From Mytilus californianus (lineage: Eukaryota; Mollusca; Bivalvia; Mytilida; Mytilidae): DNA of 64,000 nt. Location: NCBI RefSeq assembly GCF_021869535.1, contig NW_026262690.1:61822995-61886994 (forward strand), written 5' to 3'. A program made the translations under genes and the position numbers. Shown here one piece after another: positions 32,895 to 43,757 of this stretch (the first letter of the stretch is position 1; each line of letters begins with the position of its first letter). The notes beneath the pieces were generated by a model. That model searched no databases. It worked only from the letters and a program-made list of their open reading frames with translations, and was not told where the DNA came from.

Positions 32895-33240
32895 TTCGGT
32901 TGTGCTGTTAAACTACTGTCCAATGTAAGGAGCAGAGTTGGGCGCTCATTAACATGTTTAACCAGGCCATATTCTGAATGTGCTTGTCCAATGTCAAAAG
33001 CCTGTTATTCATTTGTTGTCGTTTCTTGCTGTTTTCCTCATTGAGTTTTGTAAAAAAAAATTGTATCAAAACCCAGGCTCTCTCATTTGAATTGCTTGAT
33101 ATTTTCTCGTGTCGGGGCCTGTTAAAGCTTACCATTTGGTATATCTTTGGGCTCATTGTTGCACCTATAGTTGTATACAGCCTTGTGCTTTAATCTCTAG
33201 TGTCTTATTGGCAACCAAACCACATCTCCTTATTTTTATA
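32895..33240 (-). repeat. Degraded family A, minus strand
   Basis: Ends at 'ttattggcaaccaaaccaca' / 'tctccttatttttata', the inverse of the family A start, and holds 'catgtttaaccaggccat...tgtccaatgtcaaaagcc'. Confidence 0.55.
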
Positions 33241-33285
33241 TAAGAACTTGTCTCAGTCCTAAGATATCTACGATAACCAGGCCTT

Positions 33286-33404
33286 GCGGTCATAAAACTT
33301 TCGAGCATGATTATCGTACTCAGACTCAGAAACCAACCAATCAAAATACTGGATGTGGTGTTTCAAATTGTGTACTCCGAGTACCGAGTAAAGTTTTATG
33401 ACCG
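33286..33404. mobile_element. Short TIR element
   Basis: CGGTCATAAAACTTT (33288) recurs inverted as AAAGTTTTATGACCG (33390-33404), with further imperfect inverted match outside. The body of about 120 bp has no coding capacity. Confidence 0.45.
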
Positions 33405-33519
33405 AGGGCCCTGGACCGAGCCACAATGACATTTATGTTGACAAATCTAGATACTGAACTTGATTGCAGAAACTGAATAACCAAAAATGGAGACGATGTA
33501 AAAACCTCTTGAAATATTG

Positions 33520-34360
33520 TACATCTCTCCATCCAAGTCACAATTTGTAAAAGTAAACCATTATAGGTCAAAGTACGGTCTTCAACAAGGAGCCTTGGCT
33601 CACACCGAACAGCAAGCTATAAAGGGCCCCAAAAATGACTAATGTAAAACCATTCAAACGGGAAAACCAACGGTCTAATCTATATAAAAAAAAAGAAACG
33701 AGAAACACTTATTAACCACATCAACAAACGACAACTACTGAACATCAGATTCCTGACTTAGGACAAGTGCAAACAAATGCAGCGGGTTTAAACGTATTAA
33801 TAGGTACCAACCTTCACCCTTATCTGAAACAATAGTGTAACATCACAACATAGAAAGAAACACTATAAAATATCAATTGAAACGGCTTAACTCAATCAAA
33901 AGACATATTAACACAAGTGAACATACACTGAACGAATAAATTTGATCTATGATACAATGTAAATACATAATCAATAAAATAAGGGGTGAATAAATAAAGG
34001 CAACAGTAGTATTCCGCTGTGAGATGTTAAACAATTTAAAAAAAAACAACAACAGCCTTGAACAAAAAGCCGCCAAATACAATAATATACACAGGTAAAT
34101 GAAAATAATTTTGTTGTAAGGTATACAGTTTAAATGGAGAACGGAAATTTTTTTTCATAGTACGAGGAAGTGAAAATTTATAGTCATACCAAACACTTAT
34201 TAAAGCTGATATATATACGAGACATAACCCTGAATAAGTAAACATTAAATAACAAAAACGCATTACAAATAGTATCAACAGGTCAAATTAACAAGAAAGT
34301 ACGATTTTAAAGTACTCGCAGTTATTGACAGCTAGTTAAAATCCAAAAACAATTAATAAT
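33520..34360 (+). repeat. Family A element, long copy
   Basis: Starts near 'ctctccatccaagtcacaat', contains 'ggagccttggctcacaccg', 'aacaactactgaacatcaga' and 'aacaatagtgtaacatcaca', and parallels the inverse of 27.78-28.59 kb over most of its length. Confidence 0.7.
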
Positions 34361-35141
34361 AAAAAATCATGCACCAGAGACTAAAATCACACATAAGTTT
34401 ATATTACTATTCACGAAATTATAGAAAGTAAACTAATTTTAAAGTAAATTATTTTACCAGGAATTGAAAGCATCTAATTTACATTATAAGTACATGAATT
34501 CATATGCATTAATATCTTTTGGTGTTACAAACAATTATTCTCGAGTGTTCGTATAAATCCAGGAAATTTGCAATTTTTATTCATTAATTGTAACTAGCGT
34601 AATAATCTCAAAAAACTATTTATCTTACTAGTATTTGACAAAAAGAACAGATTTATAATATACTGCATTAAAGAAAATAAAAATGTGTAAGTATGACTAT
34701 TTGTGTATGTGTTTTGTTATTTTTCTTTGGGAATGTTTAAGTTTGTAATACTCAGTCTTTAGTTTTCTATATTGTGTTCTGTGTATTGTTGTTTTTCTCT
34801 TGTCGTTTTTTAGTATCTTCGGCCTTCCTTCATATACTTTTTTACACTTGAGTTTTTGTAATCAAATGGAATTAATTTTGAAATGCAAAAGTGGCAAATT
34901 ATGTGAACAGCGATATTATCAAGTCGATTCATCAGATGTTCCAAAATAGCATATAAAGCTTTCAAAACACTCACAAATAACTCCCTTACAATAAAAAACG
35001 ATTATTAAGTCGAAATTTGCTGATCATGGAAAAAAAAGTAAAAACGCATAGACTTATTCATGAAAATTTCAGTATTCTTTGATTCCTGGCTATCTCGTTA
35101 ATTAACATAGCGAATATTTATCACAAAATCGAATTGTTCAT

Positions 35142-35552
35142 CTTCTTTCCGACAATTTTGGCAAGAAATATCCCATTAGTTGGATACTTTTTGTCGTTCC
35201 TAACGGAAATCAGCAAATAAAGATGTTGCTCGGGAAACTATAAGGTCAGCCGAACTGTAAGGAAAATAATTTATTTCAATTTTGTTTTGATCAAAATTTT
35301 AAAAGTAATACTATTGGGAGCTTTTGCTTATTCACTTTTAAATTTGATAATAAATTAAGATTGATGACTTTTTCACATAAAACTTATTAAACTTCAAAAA
35401 CATAAAATGATTAATTCAATAATTGATTTGTTTTTCCTGGTGTTGACTGCATATAATATTATAATTAGTTTAAACTATGGTATATAAAGGGAGGTGTTTA
35501 CAGGATTCCAGCATCGTGCCTTATTCATTGTAGTCCTGTTACCAAGTTGAAG
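35142..35552 (+). promoter_or_regulatory. Promoter and non-coding exon 1 of gene 3
   Basis: TATATAAAG (35481-35489) lies about 30 bp before the presumed start near 35511. Exon 1 ends at 35552 in AAGTTGAAG, followed by a GTAAGATA donor. The exon word CTTATTCATTGTAGTC is identical in gene 1. Upstream similarity to gene 1 reaches back to CTTCTTTCCGACA and, weaker, about 110 bp further. Confidence 0.75.
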
Positions 35553-36169
35553 GTAAGATAATTATTGTCTCATTCTTTACTATAGTTAATGATTCAGATG
35601 AGAAGAAGACGTTACACGATGCTTTTTCATATATACACATTTATTTAAACAAAAGAGCACTCTACAGTTTCATTTTAGTAATACTAACAATAAACGAAAC
35701 CAATATATCTTTTGAATACACATTCAGTGTTAAAAACTAGCGAATTAAGAATAAAAGAAAAATACTCATTATCTATTAGGAATTAGGAATATCCATGCAA
35801 ATGCATATTGTCTTATTTTCATTATCTATCGAGAGAATTGCCTTAGGCGATTGTACACTGATCTTTAAATAAAATGTTAATCTTTGTTGCATATTGATAA
35901 AACAAAAATTGAAAACATCATGAACATTTAACATGGAAATCTCTTTCCATGCACCAATTTTCAGAGTGTTTCATATAGTTCTTAGCATAACACAAATTTT
36001 CTAAATCGGTTAAATAGAGATCAGACGACTTCACTAGTATCTAAAGACCAAAGTCCGACAAAACAAGTCGCTAGTGAATTGAGACAAGGGCACATCGTAT
36101 CGGTCAACTAATTATTGATGATCGTAAAACTTACTAGTATATAGTGTTGATTTCAGTCGTTCTTCCTCA

Positions 36170-36520
36170 CGAAGCCCGTATAGTGTGAACATGCACGAGT
36201 GTAACGTATTAACTGAGATATGTAAACGCCATACGATGGAGCACAGAGTATGTTAATGCTGAGAAATGGGAAGTTGACAATTAGAAAATTGAAATCATCA
36301 TCTTTGTCATAGATTTTAGTTTGAAGTCGTTCATCTGTTTCGATATCGAAGAAAAGATCAAGATATGAAGCAGACCTTCTACTTTCGGTAGTAACTTTAA
36401 TATCAAATTATCTTGGATATATGAACCACTCATTGAAATGTGGGTTATTGAGTGAAATCCTCAATATATCTGAAAGTGAAATTAAAGAACTTTGCAAGAT
36501 GCTTTTTTATTTTGTAAAAT
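36170..36520 (-). pseudogene. Decayed Penelope-like RT fragment in intron 1 of gene 3
   Basis: The minus strand reads, with frameshifts, a decayed catalytic box (FRYIEDFT, where YxDD is expected), then ASYLDLFFDIETDERLQTKIYDKDDDFNFLIVNFPFLS and [19 protein letters not shown]-like blocks in family order (given here in outline; the second block spans about 36.20-36.38 kb). In-frame stops are present between the blocks. Confidence 0.65.
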
Positions 36521-36599
36521 GAGATATTTTATCAACAATGTCTTCTTGAGCAATTTATAGCGCGCGCTGAAGGAATTTATGTTTCATGAATTTAAGATA

Positions 36600-36970
36600 A
36601 ATTGATGAAAAGGTTTTAAGAATATGATCATGAATTAAAATCGTTATCATGATTTGGTTAATTCATTTCCAAGGATTAAATTCGTTATTTCGAATCTGTG
36701 GATTATCATTGATTACACATTTTTGTAATTCGTGATCGCGGATTAAATTAATTATCGCATATTTTAATAATTCGTGATAACGGATAAAATTCACAATTTT
36801 TAAAATGCGTGACCACGAATTTGATCCAAAAATCTGTGATTACGGGTTTAATTAATGTTAAAATTATGTGATAAGTAAGTCAACGGATTCGTTATCACGA
36901 ATTCAATCCGTGATTACGCCTTTTATCCTTGATAACGAATTAAAGAAATCTGTTATTATAACGAATACTT
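36600..36970. repeat. Cluster of short inverted and direct 'TTCGTGATNACGGATT' motifs
   Basis: At least eight imperfect copies of a motif around TTCGTGATAACGGATTAAA occur in both orientations within about 370 bp, for example AATTCGTGATCGCGGATTAA, TTCGTTATCACGAATTCAAT and CCGTGATTACGCC. The arrangement gives many potential hairpins. It lies in intron 1 of gene 3, about 210 bp before exon 2. Confidence 0.65.
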
Positions 36971-37185
36971 GTGAACTTCAATTACAGAAATCTGCGAAAA
37001 CTACTTGCTCAAACCGTTATCACTAATTTAATTGCGGAAAAGAATTAAAAAAAGTTTTGACACCCGAATATTTAAAATATTACAGACTTGTACTCTTGTT
37101 GTTTGTCATTATTTAATATATACCCTTTAATGATATATCAGAAAATAATTATAATGAACTAGTACAATAATTTTTAGGGTCGAAA

Positions 37186-38578
37186 ATGCAATCGATTGGT
37201 TATTTTTGTATGTGCATTTGCGCACTCGTATTAGTACATGCTGGAAAATATAAGAGAAATGGGTACAACGGATATAATGGTCGTAGAATGGGAAACAATG
37301 GCCGTAATGGAAACAATGGCGGAAATGGATACAATGGTGGAAATGGATACAATGGCGGTAATGGATACAATGGTGGAAATGGATACAATGGCGGTAATGG
37401 ATACAATGGCCTAAATGGATATACTGGTGGTAGCGGATATAATGGCGGAAATGGATACAATGGCGGTAGAAATGGCAATAATGGTGGTGGAAATGGATAC
37501 AATGGCCTAAATGGATATAATGGCGGAAATGGATACAATGGCCTAAACGGATACAATGGCCTAAATGGATATAGTGGTGGTAATGGATTCAATAGTGGTA
37601 GTAATGGATATAATGGCGCCAATAATGGTGGCGGAGGTCGCGATTATCAGAATGATTACCAAAATGGTAATAATGGAAATGGCTACAATGGTAACAATGG
37701 CAGAAAATCATATGGAAAACGAGTAAGTTCTTACTGACAACACCCGAGATTTCATCATTTTTTTATACGATCTCAAAAAGAGACTTTGGTCTTTTTAAGT
37801 GCAAAATTAATAGGGCTTTGATCGTATATTCATGTCATCACGTAAAAAGATATAGTTCAATTGTGAAGTAAGGAGAAAAGTATACAACACAATTCTATTG
37901 TTATTATACATCTAGTGTATTTCTTTCGACACAGTATAGGAATTTGTTTCATATTATAATAAGTTAATTTATTGCGAATTTTCTAATTTAAGAATTAATT
38001 TGGCATAATTTGACATCAGTCTCCAGATTAATATTAAATGATTGTTTTTATTTCCTTTTAGTCATACGGACGCAGAGTAAGTATAAATCTATCAGATTAT
38101 TAATCAAACGACAAACGTTTCTAATTTTGTTAGCATTTTTCTTTTTTCGCTATTTTTATCACTTTCCGGAAAACGTTTATTTATGACTAAAATATTTTTT
38201 TTTTTTTTGAACTTTTAACATGAACGGTCAATGAATATATAAGAAAACGAATCAATGGTGAGGAGAAAGCTAGCTAGGCACCGTTTATATTCCTATACCA
38301 AGTCTGGAATATGACAGTTGTTTTACATTCGTTTAGTTGGGTATTGTAGTCAAGTCTTTGATTTTGTCAGGTGTTATGAATTTCCTCCATTTTGAATTTA
38401 CCGGAGTCCGGTATTTTTTTTACTACTTTTTTATATTTAATAGTTTTGCTTAAATATATAATTGTGTTAATGTTTAGAAACGAGTAGACACACAACATAT
38501 TGTACACTTTATCTGTCTCATCTTCTAAATTAACTTTATGATGTTACATACTTTTTACTGTTTCAGGGTGGTTACTAA
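37186..38578 (+). CDS. Gene 3: Asn/Gly/Tyr-rich secreted repeat protein (closest paralogue of gene 1)
   Basis: Coding exons are 37186-37722, 38062-38076 and 38567-38578, giving a predicted 187-residue precursor. The start [19 protein letters not shown] is almost identical to gene 1, with cleavage expected after residue 19. The mature chain has a basic start ([17 protein letters not shown]), then a long, nearly pure run of 18-nt units encoding Gly-Asn-Gly-Tyr-Asn-Gly variants ([18 protein letters not shown]), an acidic/amide patch [11 protein letters not shown], and the C-terminus RKSYGKR-SYGRR-GGY. There is no cysteine and no DFAP motif in the mature chain. Introns 2 and 3 are similar in sequence to those of gene 1. 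No canonical AATAAA was found within 130 bp after the stop. The role is inferred as for gene 1. Confidence 0.85.
38062..38076 (+). other. 15-nt microexon of gene 3 (SYGRR)
   Basis: TCATACGGACGCAGA lies between CCTTTTAG and GTAAGTAT. Phase 0; Ser-Tyr-Gly-Arg-Arg. It is two codons shorter than in genes 1 and 2. Confidence 0.8.
38270..38440 (+). repeat. Family E repeat in intron 3 of gene 3
   Basis: 'ccaagtctggaatatgacag', 'gattttgtcaggtgttatg' and 'gaatttaccggagtccggta' match 8.78-8.91 kb. Confidence 0.5.
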
Positions 38579-39084
38579 GGATCTACCAGATGCAACCAAA
38601 ATTTGGACGGCTCATGTGTGTTTATATTGACATTATACATTTGTATCTTTTAAATATAATTTTGTAAAAAAAATGTTTTATTATATAATATATTCTAAAT
38701 ACATGTGTTATTTGAACTTGATGTCGATACTTATAGTTCGACATTGTACAAGGATATGTATTTTCTCAGTCAGTTTATGACGTCTTTATACTTAATCCAT
38801 TGGATGTGTACTGATTGATATTTTAGTGTGGGAAACATGATTTATTTATTAGTTGTAATTGGCTTTGAACTAACTGTAACTATCTTCGAGTACTCTTAGT
38901 TCGGTACTTTGTGAACTTTAGTCTTGGTTAAAAGTTTTATTGTGATTTGTGTCAATCTGATGAGTCAAGCCTTTTTCAAATGATTTTTACAGTTTGTTCT
39001 TATGGTATGTAGTGTTGTTACATAACAGTTCCGGTTAGGGAAGAGTGGAGCACTCGCAAACATGCTCGTCCTTGCAATATTATG

Positions 39085-39440
39085 TATATAAACTCATCAG
39101 TGACGCTCGAATAAAAAAAGTTTAAAAATTCCACATGAAGTTCGAAGTTGAAGAGCATTGAGGACCCGAAATTCAGATAGATTTTGCCAAATACAACTAA
39201 AGTAATCCCTTCCTGGGGTAGAAGATCCTTAGTATTTCCAAAAATTCAAAGTTTTGTAAACAGTGTATCTATAATTATGACCATATCTTTCACCACAAAT
39301 GTAAATTAAGAAATTCATATAATTAAGGGGAGGATGTACAGAAAATGTTGGTATTGTTACAAGTTTATAGATATGATCAATTATAAATGCTGTTATCACA
39401 TGAAACAAGTTTACAAAATTCAAATTAATTTTCGATTATA
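39085..39440 (+). repeat. Family B repeat
   Basis: 'aaactcatcagtgacgctcg', 'aagagcattgaggacc' and 'ttgccaaatacaactaaag' are present. It directly abuts a minus-strand family A tail at about 38.95-39.07 kb. Confidence 0.65.
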
Positions 39441-39459
39441 GATATCAAGGTACTGATTG

Positions 39460-40100
39460 TCTAAGAAGAACATAATGTGATCGAATTTTCCATTTACATT
39501 TAACGAATGTGCATTTGGAAAGATATGAATTGAAACAGATGAGTTTCCATAAAAAAAATCAACAATATCCCACATTCACTATTATGTTTATAGAATAGTT
39601 TTACTTTTGAAACAAAAGACATATTCGATAATCATCAAACAACAAAAATAATGAACTATTATCAGTGCAAACAATAACACATAAAGAACGAAAAACGAAT
39701 GAAATAATGAAAAAAACGAAGAATATAACTCATATCTACAAATCTTTATTCCCAAATTTATCTCTGCAATTTGGATTCATCTAGCCGCTACCAACTTATA
39801 GCAGATAACTTGGTCATCATTTATCTATTCTATTTTATTTATTTAGCTCAATTGACGGTATATTAAGTCAAAGGTAAAATTTTAAACAAATTCCATTTGT
39901 GAACAAAAATCAATTACTTTGACAATTAAAACTTGATTATATCAAGCTTACATAGTGAATAATTAAGACAATTTGTTGACTCCCAATCTAAGAAGCATTG
40001 AATCTAGAAAATAAACAACGGTCATTGAATAGGCCGACTTCAAGAAATGGTTTAACTCAGTTGATACAATTTTCTAGAACTTGTTTTCATTATTAGGTAA
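39460..40100. other. AT-rich intergenic, nothing recognised
   Basis: No ORF, repeat family or motif could be supported here. Confidence 0.4.
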
Positions 40101-40104
40101 CAGT

Positions 40105-40327
40105 AAAAACTCATCAAAGATACTAGGCATATAATTTGGTACGTCTACATAAGACTCATAACTGGCACTCAAATCAAAACGGTTCGAAAGTCAAATCAAA
40201 TACGAAGTTCAAGCGCATTAATATCTGAAAAGTTCAAATAGCCAAATACTTCAAGGGCAAGCTATACCTGGGGGTAGAAAAACATAGTGTTTAGAATATT
40301 TCAACATTTTATATATAGCAAATTTAC
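40105..40327 (+). repeat. Degraded family B repeat
   Basis: 'aaaactcatcaaagatacta', 'aatacgaagttcaagcgcat' and 'aagctatacctgggggtaga' are decayed family B words. It ends 15 bp before the left LTR. Confidence 0.55.
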
Positions 40328-40894
40328 AGAAAATGAACATATTGTAATGCCGGCCTTCTCCCCTTTTTATAGTAAATCTGTGTCTGTATAGTTTCTGGAA
40401 ATTATTGAGGATAAACGATAGATGTGAGTGAGATGTCCAATGTTGAAAATAATATGACCTGTAATTTGTTATTTTGGCTGTTGTTTCAAGGATACGACAG
40501 ATTTGTGTATGTTAGGAGGTTTTATTTCACGTACTGATTCCATATTTTCGCGGTAATTACCTTGTTAGACTATAAACTCAAATAAAACTCTTCTAATGAT
40601 CTACTAATAAATTTAAAGTCAAAACCCATCTTTATTGATGAAGATCAATCCATGTTTACATACAATATCAACATTACGGGAATTTCCCTTGTGTGATCCA
40701 TGGTTGCCGATTGGTAAACAATATGTAACAAGCTCTGCAATTGGTCAGTCGGAAGTATAAAAGCAAAAGCAACCACAGAACCGACGGAGTGTTGGTTTGA
40801 CAAACAATGGGAAGTGACAAACTTTAATAGAAGCTGGAATATGTCTGAGAAATACAGACAGGCGTTGAAAGTTAACTTTGTTTTAATTTAAGAT

Positions 40895-41040
40895 TGTCGG
40901 TGCCGGTGACGGTGCTAAATACGTTTGTGGGTGACGGTGACGGTGACGGTGCTAAATACGGTTTTGGGTGACGGTGACGGTGCTAAATACGGTTGTCGGT
41001 ACCGGTGACGGTGACGGTGACTGTGCCGGTGACAGTACTA
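40895..41040 (+). repeat. GGTGAC minisatellite inside the left LTR
   Basis: Repeats of GGTGACGGTGAC and GCTAAATACGGTTGT make up this block. The right LTR (46025-46130) has a shorter version, so repeat number changed after insertion. Confidence 0.8.
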
Positions 41041-41644
41041 TTGAAGTGATATTGAAGGTGCACATTAAGTGTTCTGTTGGCGGTTCCGACATGATTAATA
41101 TGTCATTTAATTTGTTATACTAAGTTGTTGTCTTCTATAATGTAGTAGGGTGTAATATCCTTAAATTGAGATTATAGAAAGATGCTAAATAAGTGACAAC
41201 CTTGTTACTTGACTGTTGAATTAAAGACTAGTTTTGTTTGTATATGTAAGACCAACCATTACCGGGGACCTGGCCAGACCAGTGAGAGAGCCGGCAAGAC
41301 CCATTCTCTCCGTCGAGGATTATTTTTGAAATAAATAAAATATGAAACTTTATTTTATTCAGATATTTTATCTCACAACTGAGAATATATATATAAACAC
41401 AAGTATGCGATTTCCCTTTCTGTAACGTGTTTTGGTCCGACGGTAAACAGTGGACGTCGAACCTTACACTTTATAGATCATTTTACTCTCCTTTTCTTTG
41501 TGACCCTGTGTTCTCTGATGGCCGACTCTAGCACCAGGGAGGCAGCGTTTCAATTTGGTGGCAGCGGTGGGATTTAATACTAGAGTCGTGTTGAAAGTTG
41601 GAATTGATACAGCTTGTTTATATCAGGCTGTTATTTTTTAAAAT

Positions 41645-43757
41645 ATGGACGATTCGAATGTTATTTCGTTCAAGCCCCATCTAGACAATAGGGAAGACGA
41701 TGAAGAAACGCTACCTGAAAATAATTTTGAAAGTTCCCCTGTTAGAATGTCTAGAAGTGAAGGAGCAACGAATAGAATGATTGCAAAGGCTAGACTGGAA
41801 ATGAGAAGGTTTTTGGACCAATGTATGTCAGATTTCACTAAAAGAATGCAAGAAATATTCTCAAATTTTGAAACAAGACTTACTACAATCTCATGTAAAC
41901 CTTCCGAAAATAGTAGTAGGGACGTAGTAAGTTCCCTAACGCTTTCTAGAGAAAGGGATGATATAATAATAACAGTAATTTAGTTGATATCAATAGGTCA
42001 AATGGCAAATATGAATTGAGTTGTAAAATTAAACCCCAAGTTTATGACAGTAATGATGATTTAGAAGAGTATTTAAATCAATTTAATTTGTTAGCAGAAT
42101 TGCACAATTGGAACTCAAAAACAAAATCTTTGTTATTGGCTAGTAGTTTGTCTGGCGGAGCATGGGCAATTCTTAATGAATAAACTCATCACAGATACCA
42201 GGATTGAAATTTTATATTTACGCCAGACACGCGTTTCGTCTACAAAAGACTCATCAGCGACGCTCGAACCAAAAAATATTAAAAAGGCCAAATAAAGTAC
42301 GAAGTTGAAGAGCATTGAGGACCAAAAATTCCTAAAAGTTTTGCCAAATACAGCTAAGGTAATCTATTCCTGAGGTAGAAAAGCCTTAGTATTTCAAAAA
42401 TTCAAAGTTTTGTTAACAGTTAATTTATAATTATGAACATATCAATGATAACTCAAGTCAACACAGAAGTGTTGACTACTGGGCTGGTGATACCCTCGGG
42501 GAAATAAATCTCCACCAGCAGTGGCATCGACCCAGTGGTTGTAAATAAACTCATCACAGATACCAGGATTGAAATTTTATATTTACGCCAGACGCGCGTT
42601 TCGTCTACAAAAGACTCATCAGTGACGCTCGAATAAAAAAATATTAAAAAGGCCAAATAAAGTACGAAGTTGAAGAGCATTGAGGACCAAAAATTTCTAA
42701 AAGTTTTGCCAAATACAGCTAAGGTAATCTATTCCCGAGGTAGAAAAGCCTTAGCATTTCAAAAATTCAAAGTTTTGTTAACAGTTAATTTATAATTATG
42801 AACATATCAATGATAACTCAAGTCAACACAAAAGTGTTGACTACTGGGCTGGTGATACCCTCGGGGAAATAAATCTCCACCAGCAGTGGCATCGACCCAG
42901 TGGTTGTAAATAAACTCATCACAGATACCAGGATTGAAATTTTATATTTACGCCAGACGCGCGTTTCGTCTACAAAAGACTCATCAGTGACGCTCGAATA
43001 AAAAAATATTAAAAAGGCCAAATAGAGTACGAAGTTGAAGAGCATTGAGGACCAAAAATTCCTAAAAGTTTTGCCAAATACAGCTAAGGTAATCTATTCC
43101 TGAGTTAGAAAAGCCTTAGTTTTTCAAAAATTCAAAGTTTTGTTAACAGTTAATTTATAATTATGAACATATCAATGATAACTCAAGTCACGTAATCACG
43201 TAAGTCGATAGCACGATTTTGACAGTTTGGTCACGTCTCTTAAGAATCGGTTTGGTTCAGTCAATAGAGCTGAAGTGTTTAGAGCAGAGTTGCAAACACG
43301 AGTACGATTTAAAAACGAAAGTCTGCCTGAATTAGCTCAAGCTATTAAGAAACTGACACGCAGGGCTTATCCTGGTACCTCTCCATTGGTTAGGGACACA
43401 TTAGCTCTAGATTATGTTATTGATGCCATTCCTGAGACAGAAGTACGACTCAGGTTAAGGGAGGTTGGACCAAAATCAATTAATGAGGCAGAGAATATTG
43501 CCGTTAGACTCGAAGCATTACGAGTTGCCGATATACAGAAAGGTCGAAATGTTCGCATTGTCGATACTGAAACCGTTCAAGAGCATGAGCTGAAACGGGA
43601 AAAAAATGAAATCAGACAAGGCATTGATTCTTTGACGAATGAAGTAATTATTATCAAAAATCAAAATGGTCAGCAATTCAGAGAAGATAATAATTACAGA
43701 AGAAATCAGAATAATTTCAATAGAAACTTTAACAATAGAGGGGCATTTCGTGATTAG
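41645..43757 (+). pseudogene. Broken gag of the LTR element
   Basis: Three pieces read in order. 41645-41960: an acidic N-terminus (MDDSNVISFKPHL) with a possible helical region. After a frameshift near 41963, 41970-42180: DDLEEYLNQFNLLAELHNW and SLLLASSLSGGAWAILNE, typical of retrotransposon capsid-like regions. After three tandem family B repeats, 43212-43757: DSLVTSLKNRFGS, ELQTRVRFKNESLPELAQA, LTRRAYPG and a C-terminal Asn/Arg-rich tail ending GAFRD at a stop. No CCHC knuckle is seen before or just after the stop. The frameshift and insertion rule out one intact protein from this copy. Confidence 0.75.
42181..43195 (+). repeat. Three family B units in tandem, 365-bp period
   Basis: Units start with TAAACTCATCACAGATACCA at 42181, 42546 and 42911, exactly 365 bp apart. 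The first two end with a spacer rich in nested inverted repeats (AGTCAACAC/GTGTTGACT; GCTGGTG/CACCAGC; ACTGGG/CCCAGT); the third ends before it. The array splits the gag reading frame. Confidence 0.9.

Noticed and set aside
41638-41838. Minus-strand 66-codon frame with a Ser-rich run
   Set aside because: It is the shadow of the gag N-terminus on the opposite strand.
42181-43195. Regular spacing as a CRISPR array
   Set aside because: The repeat unit is 365 bp, there are no short repeat-spacer alternations, and the context is an animal retrotransposon.
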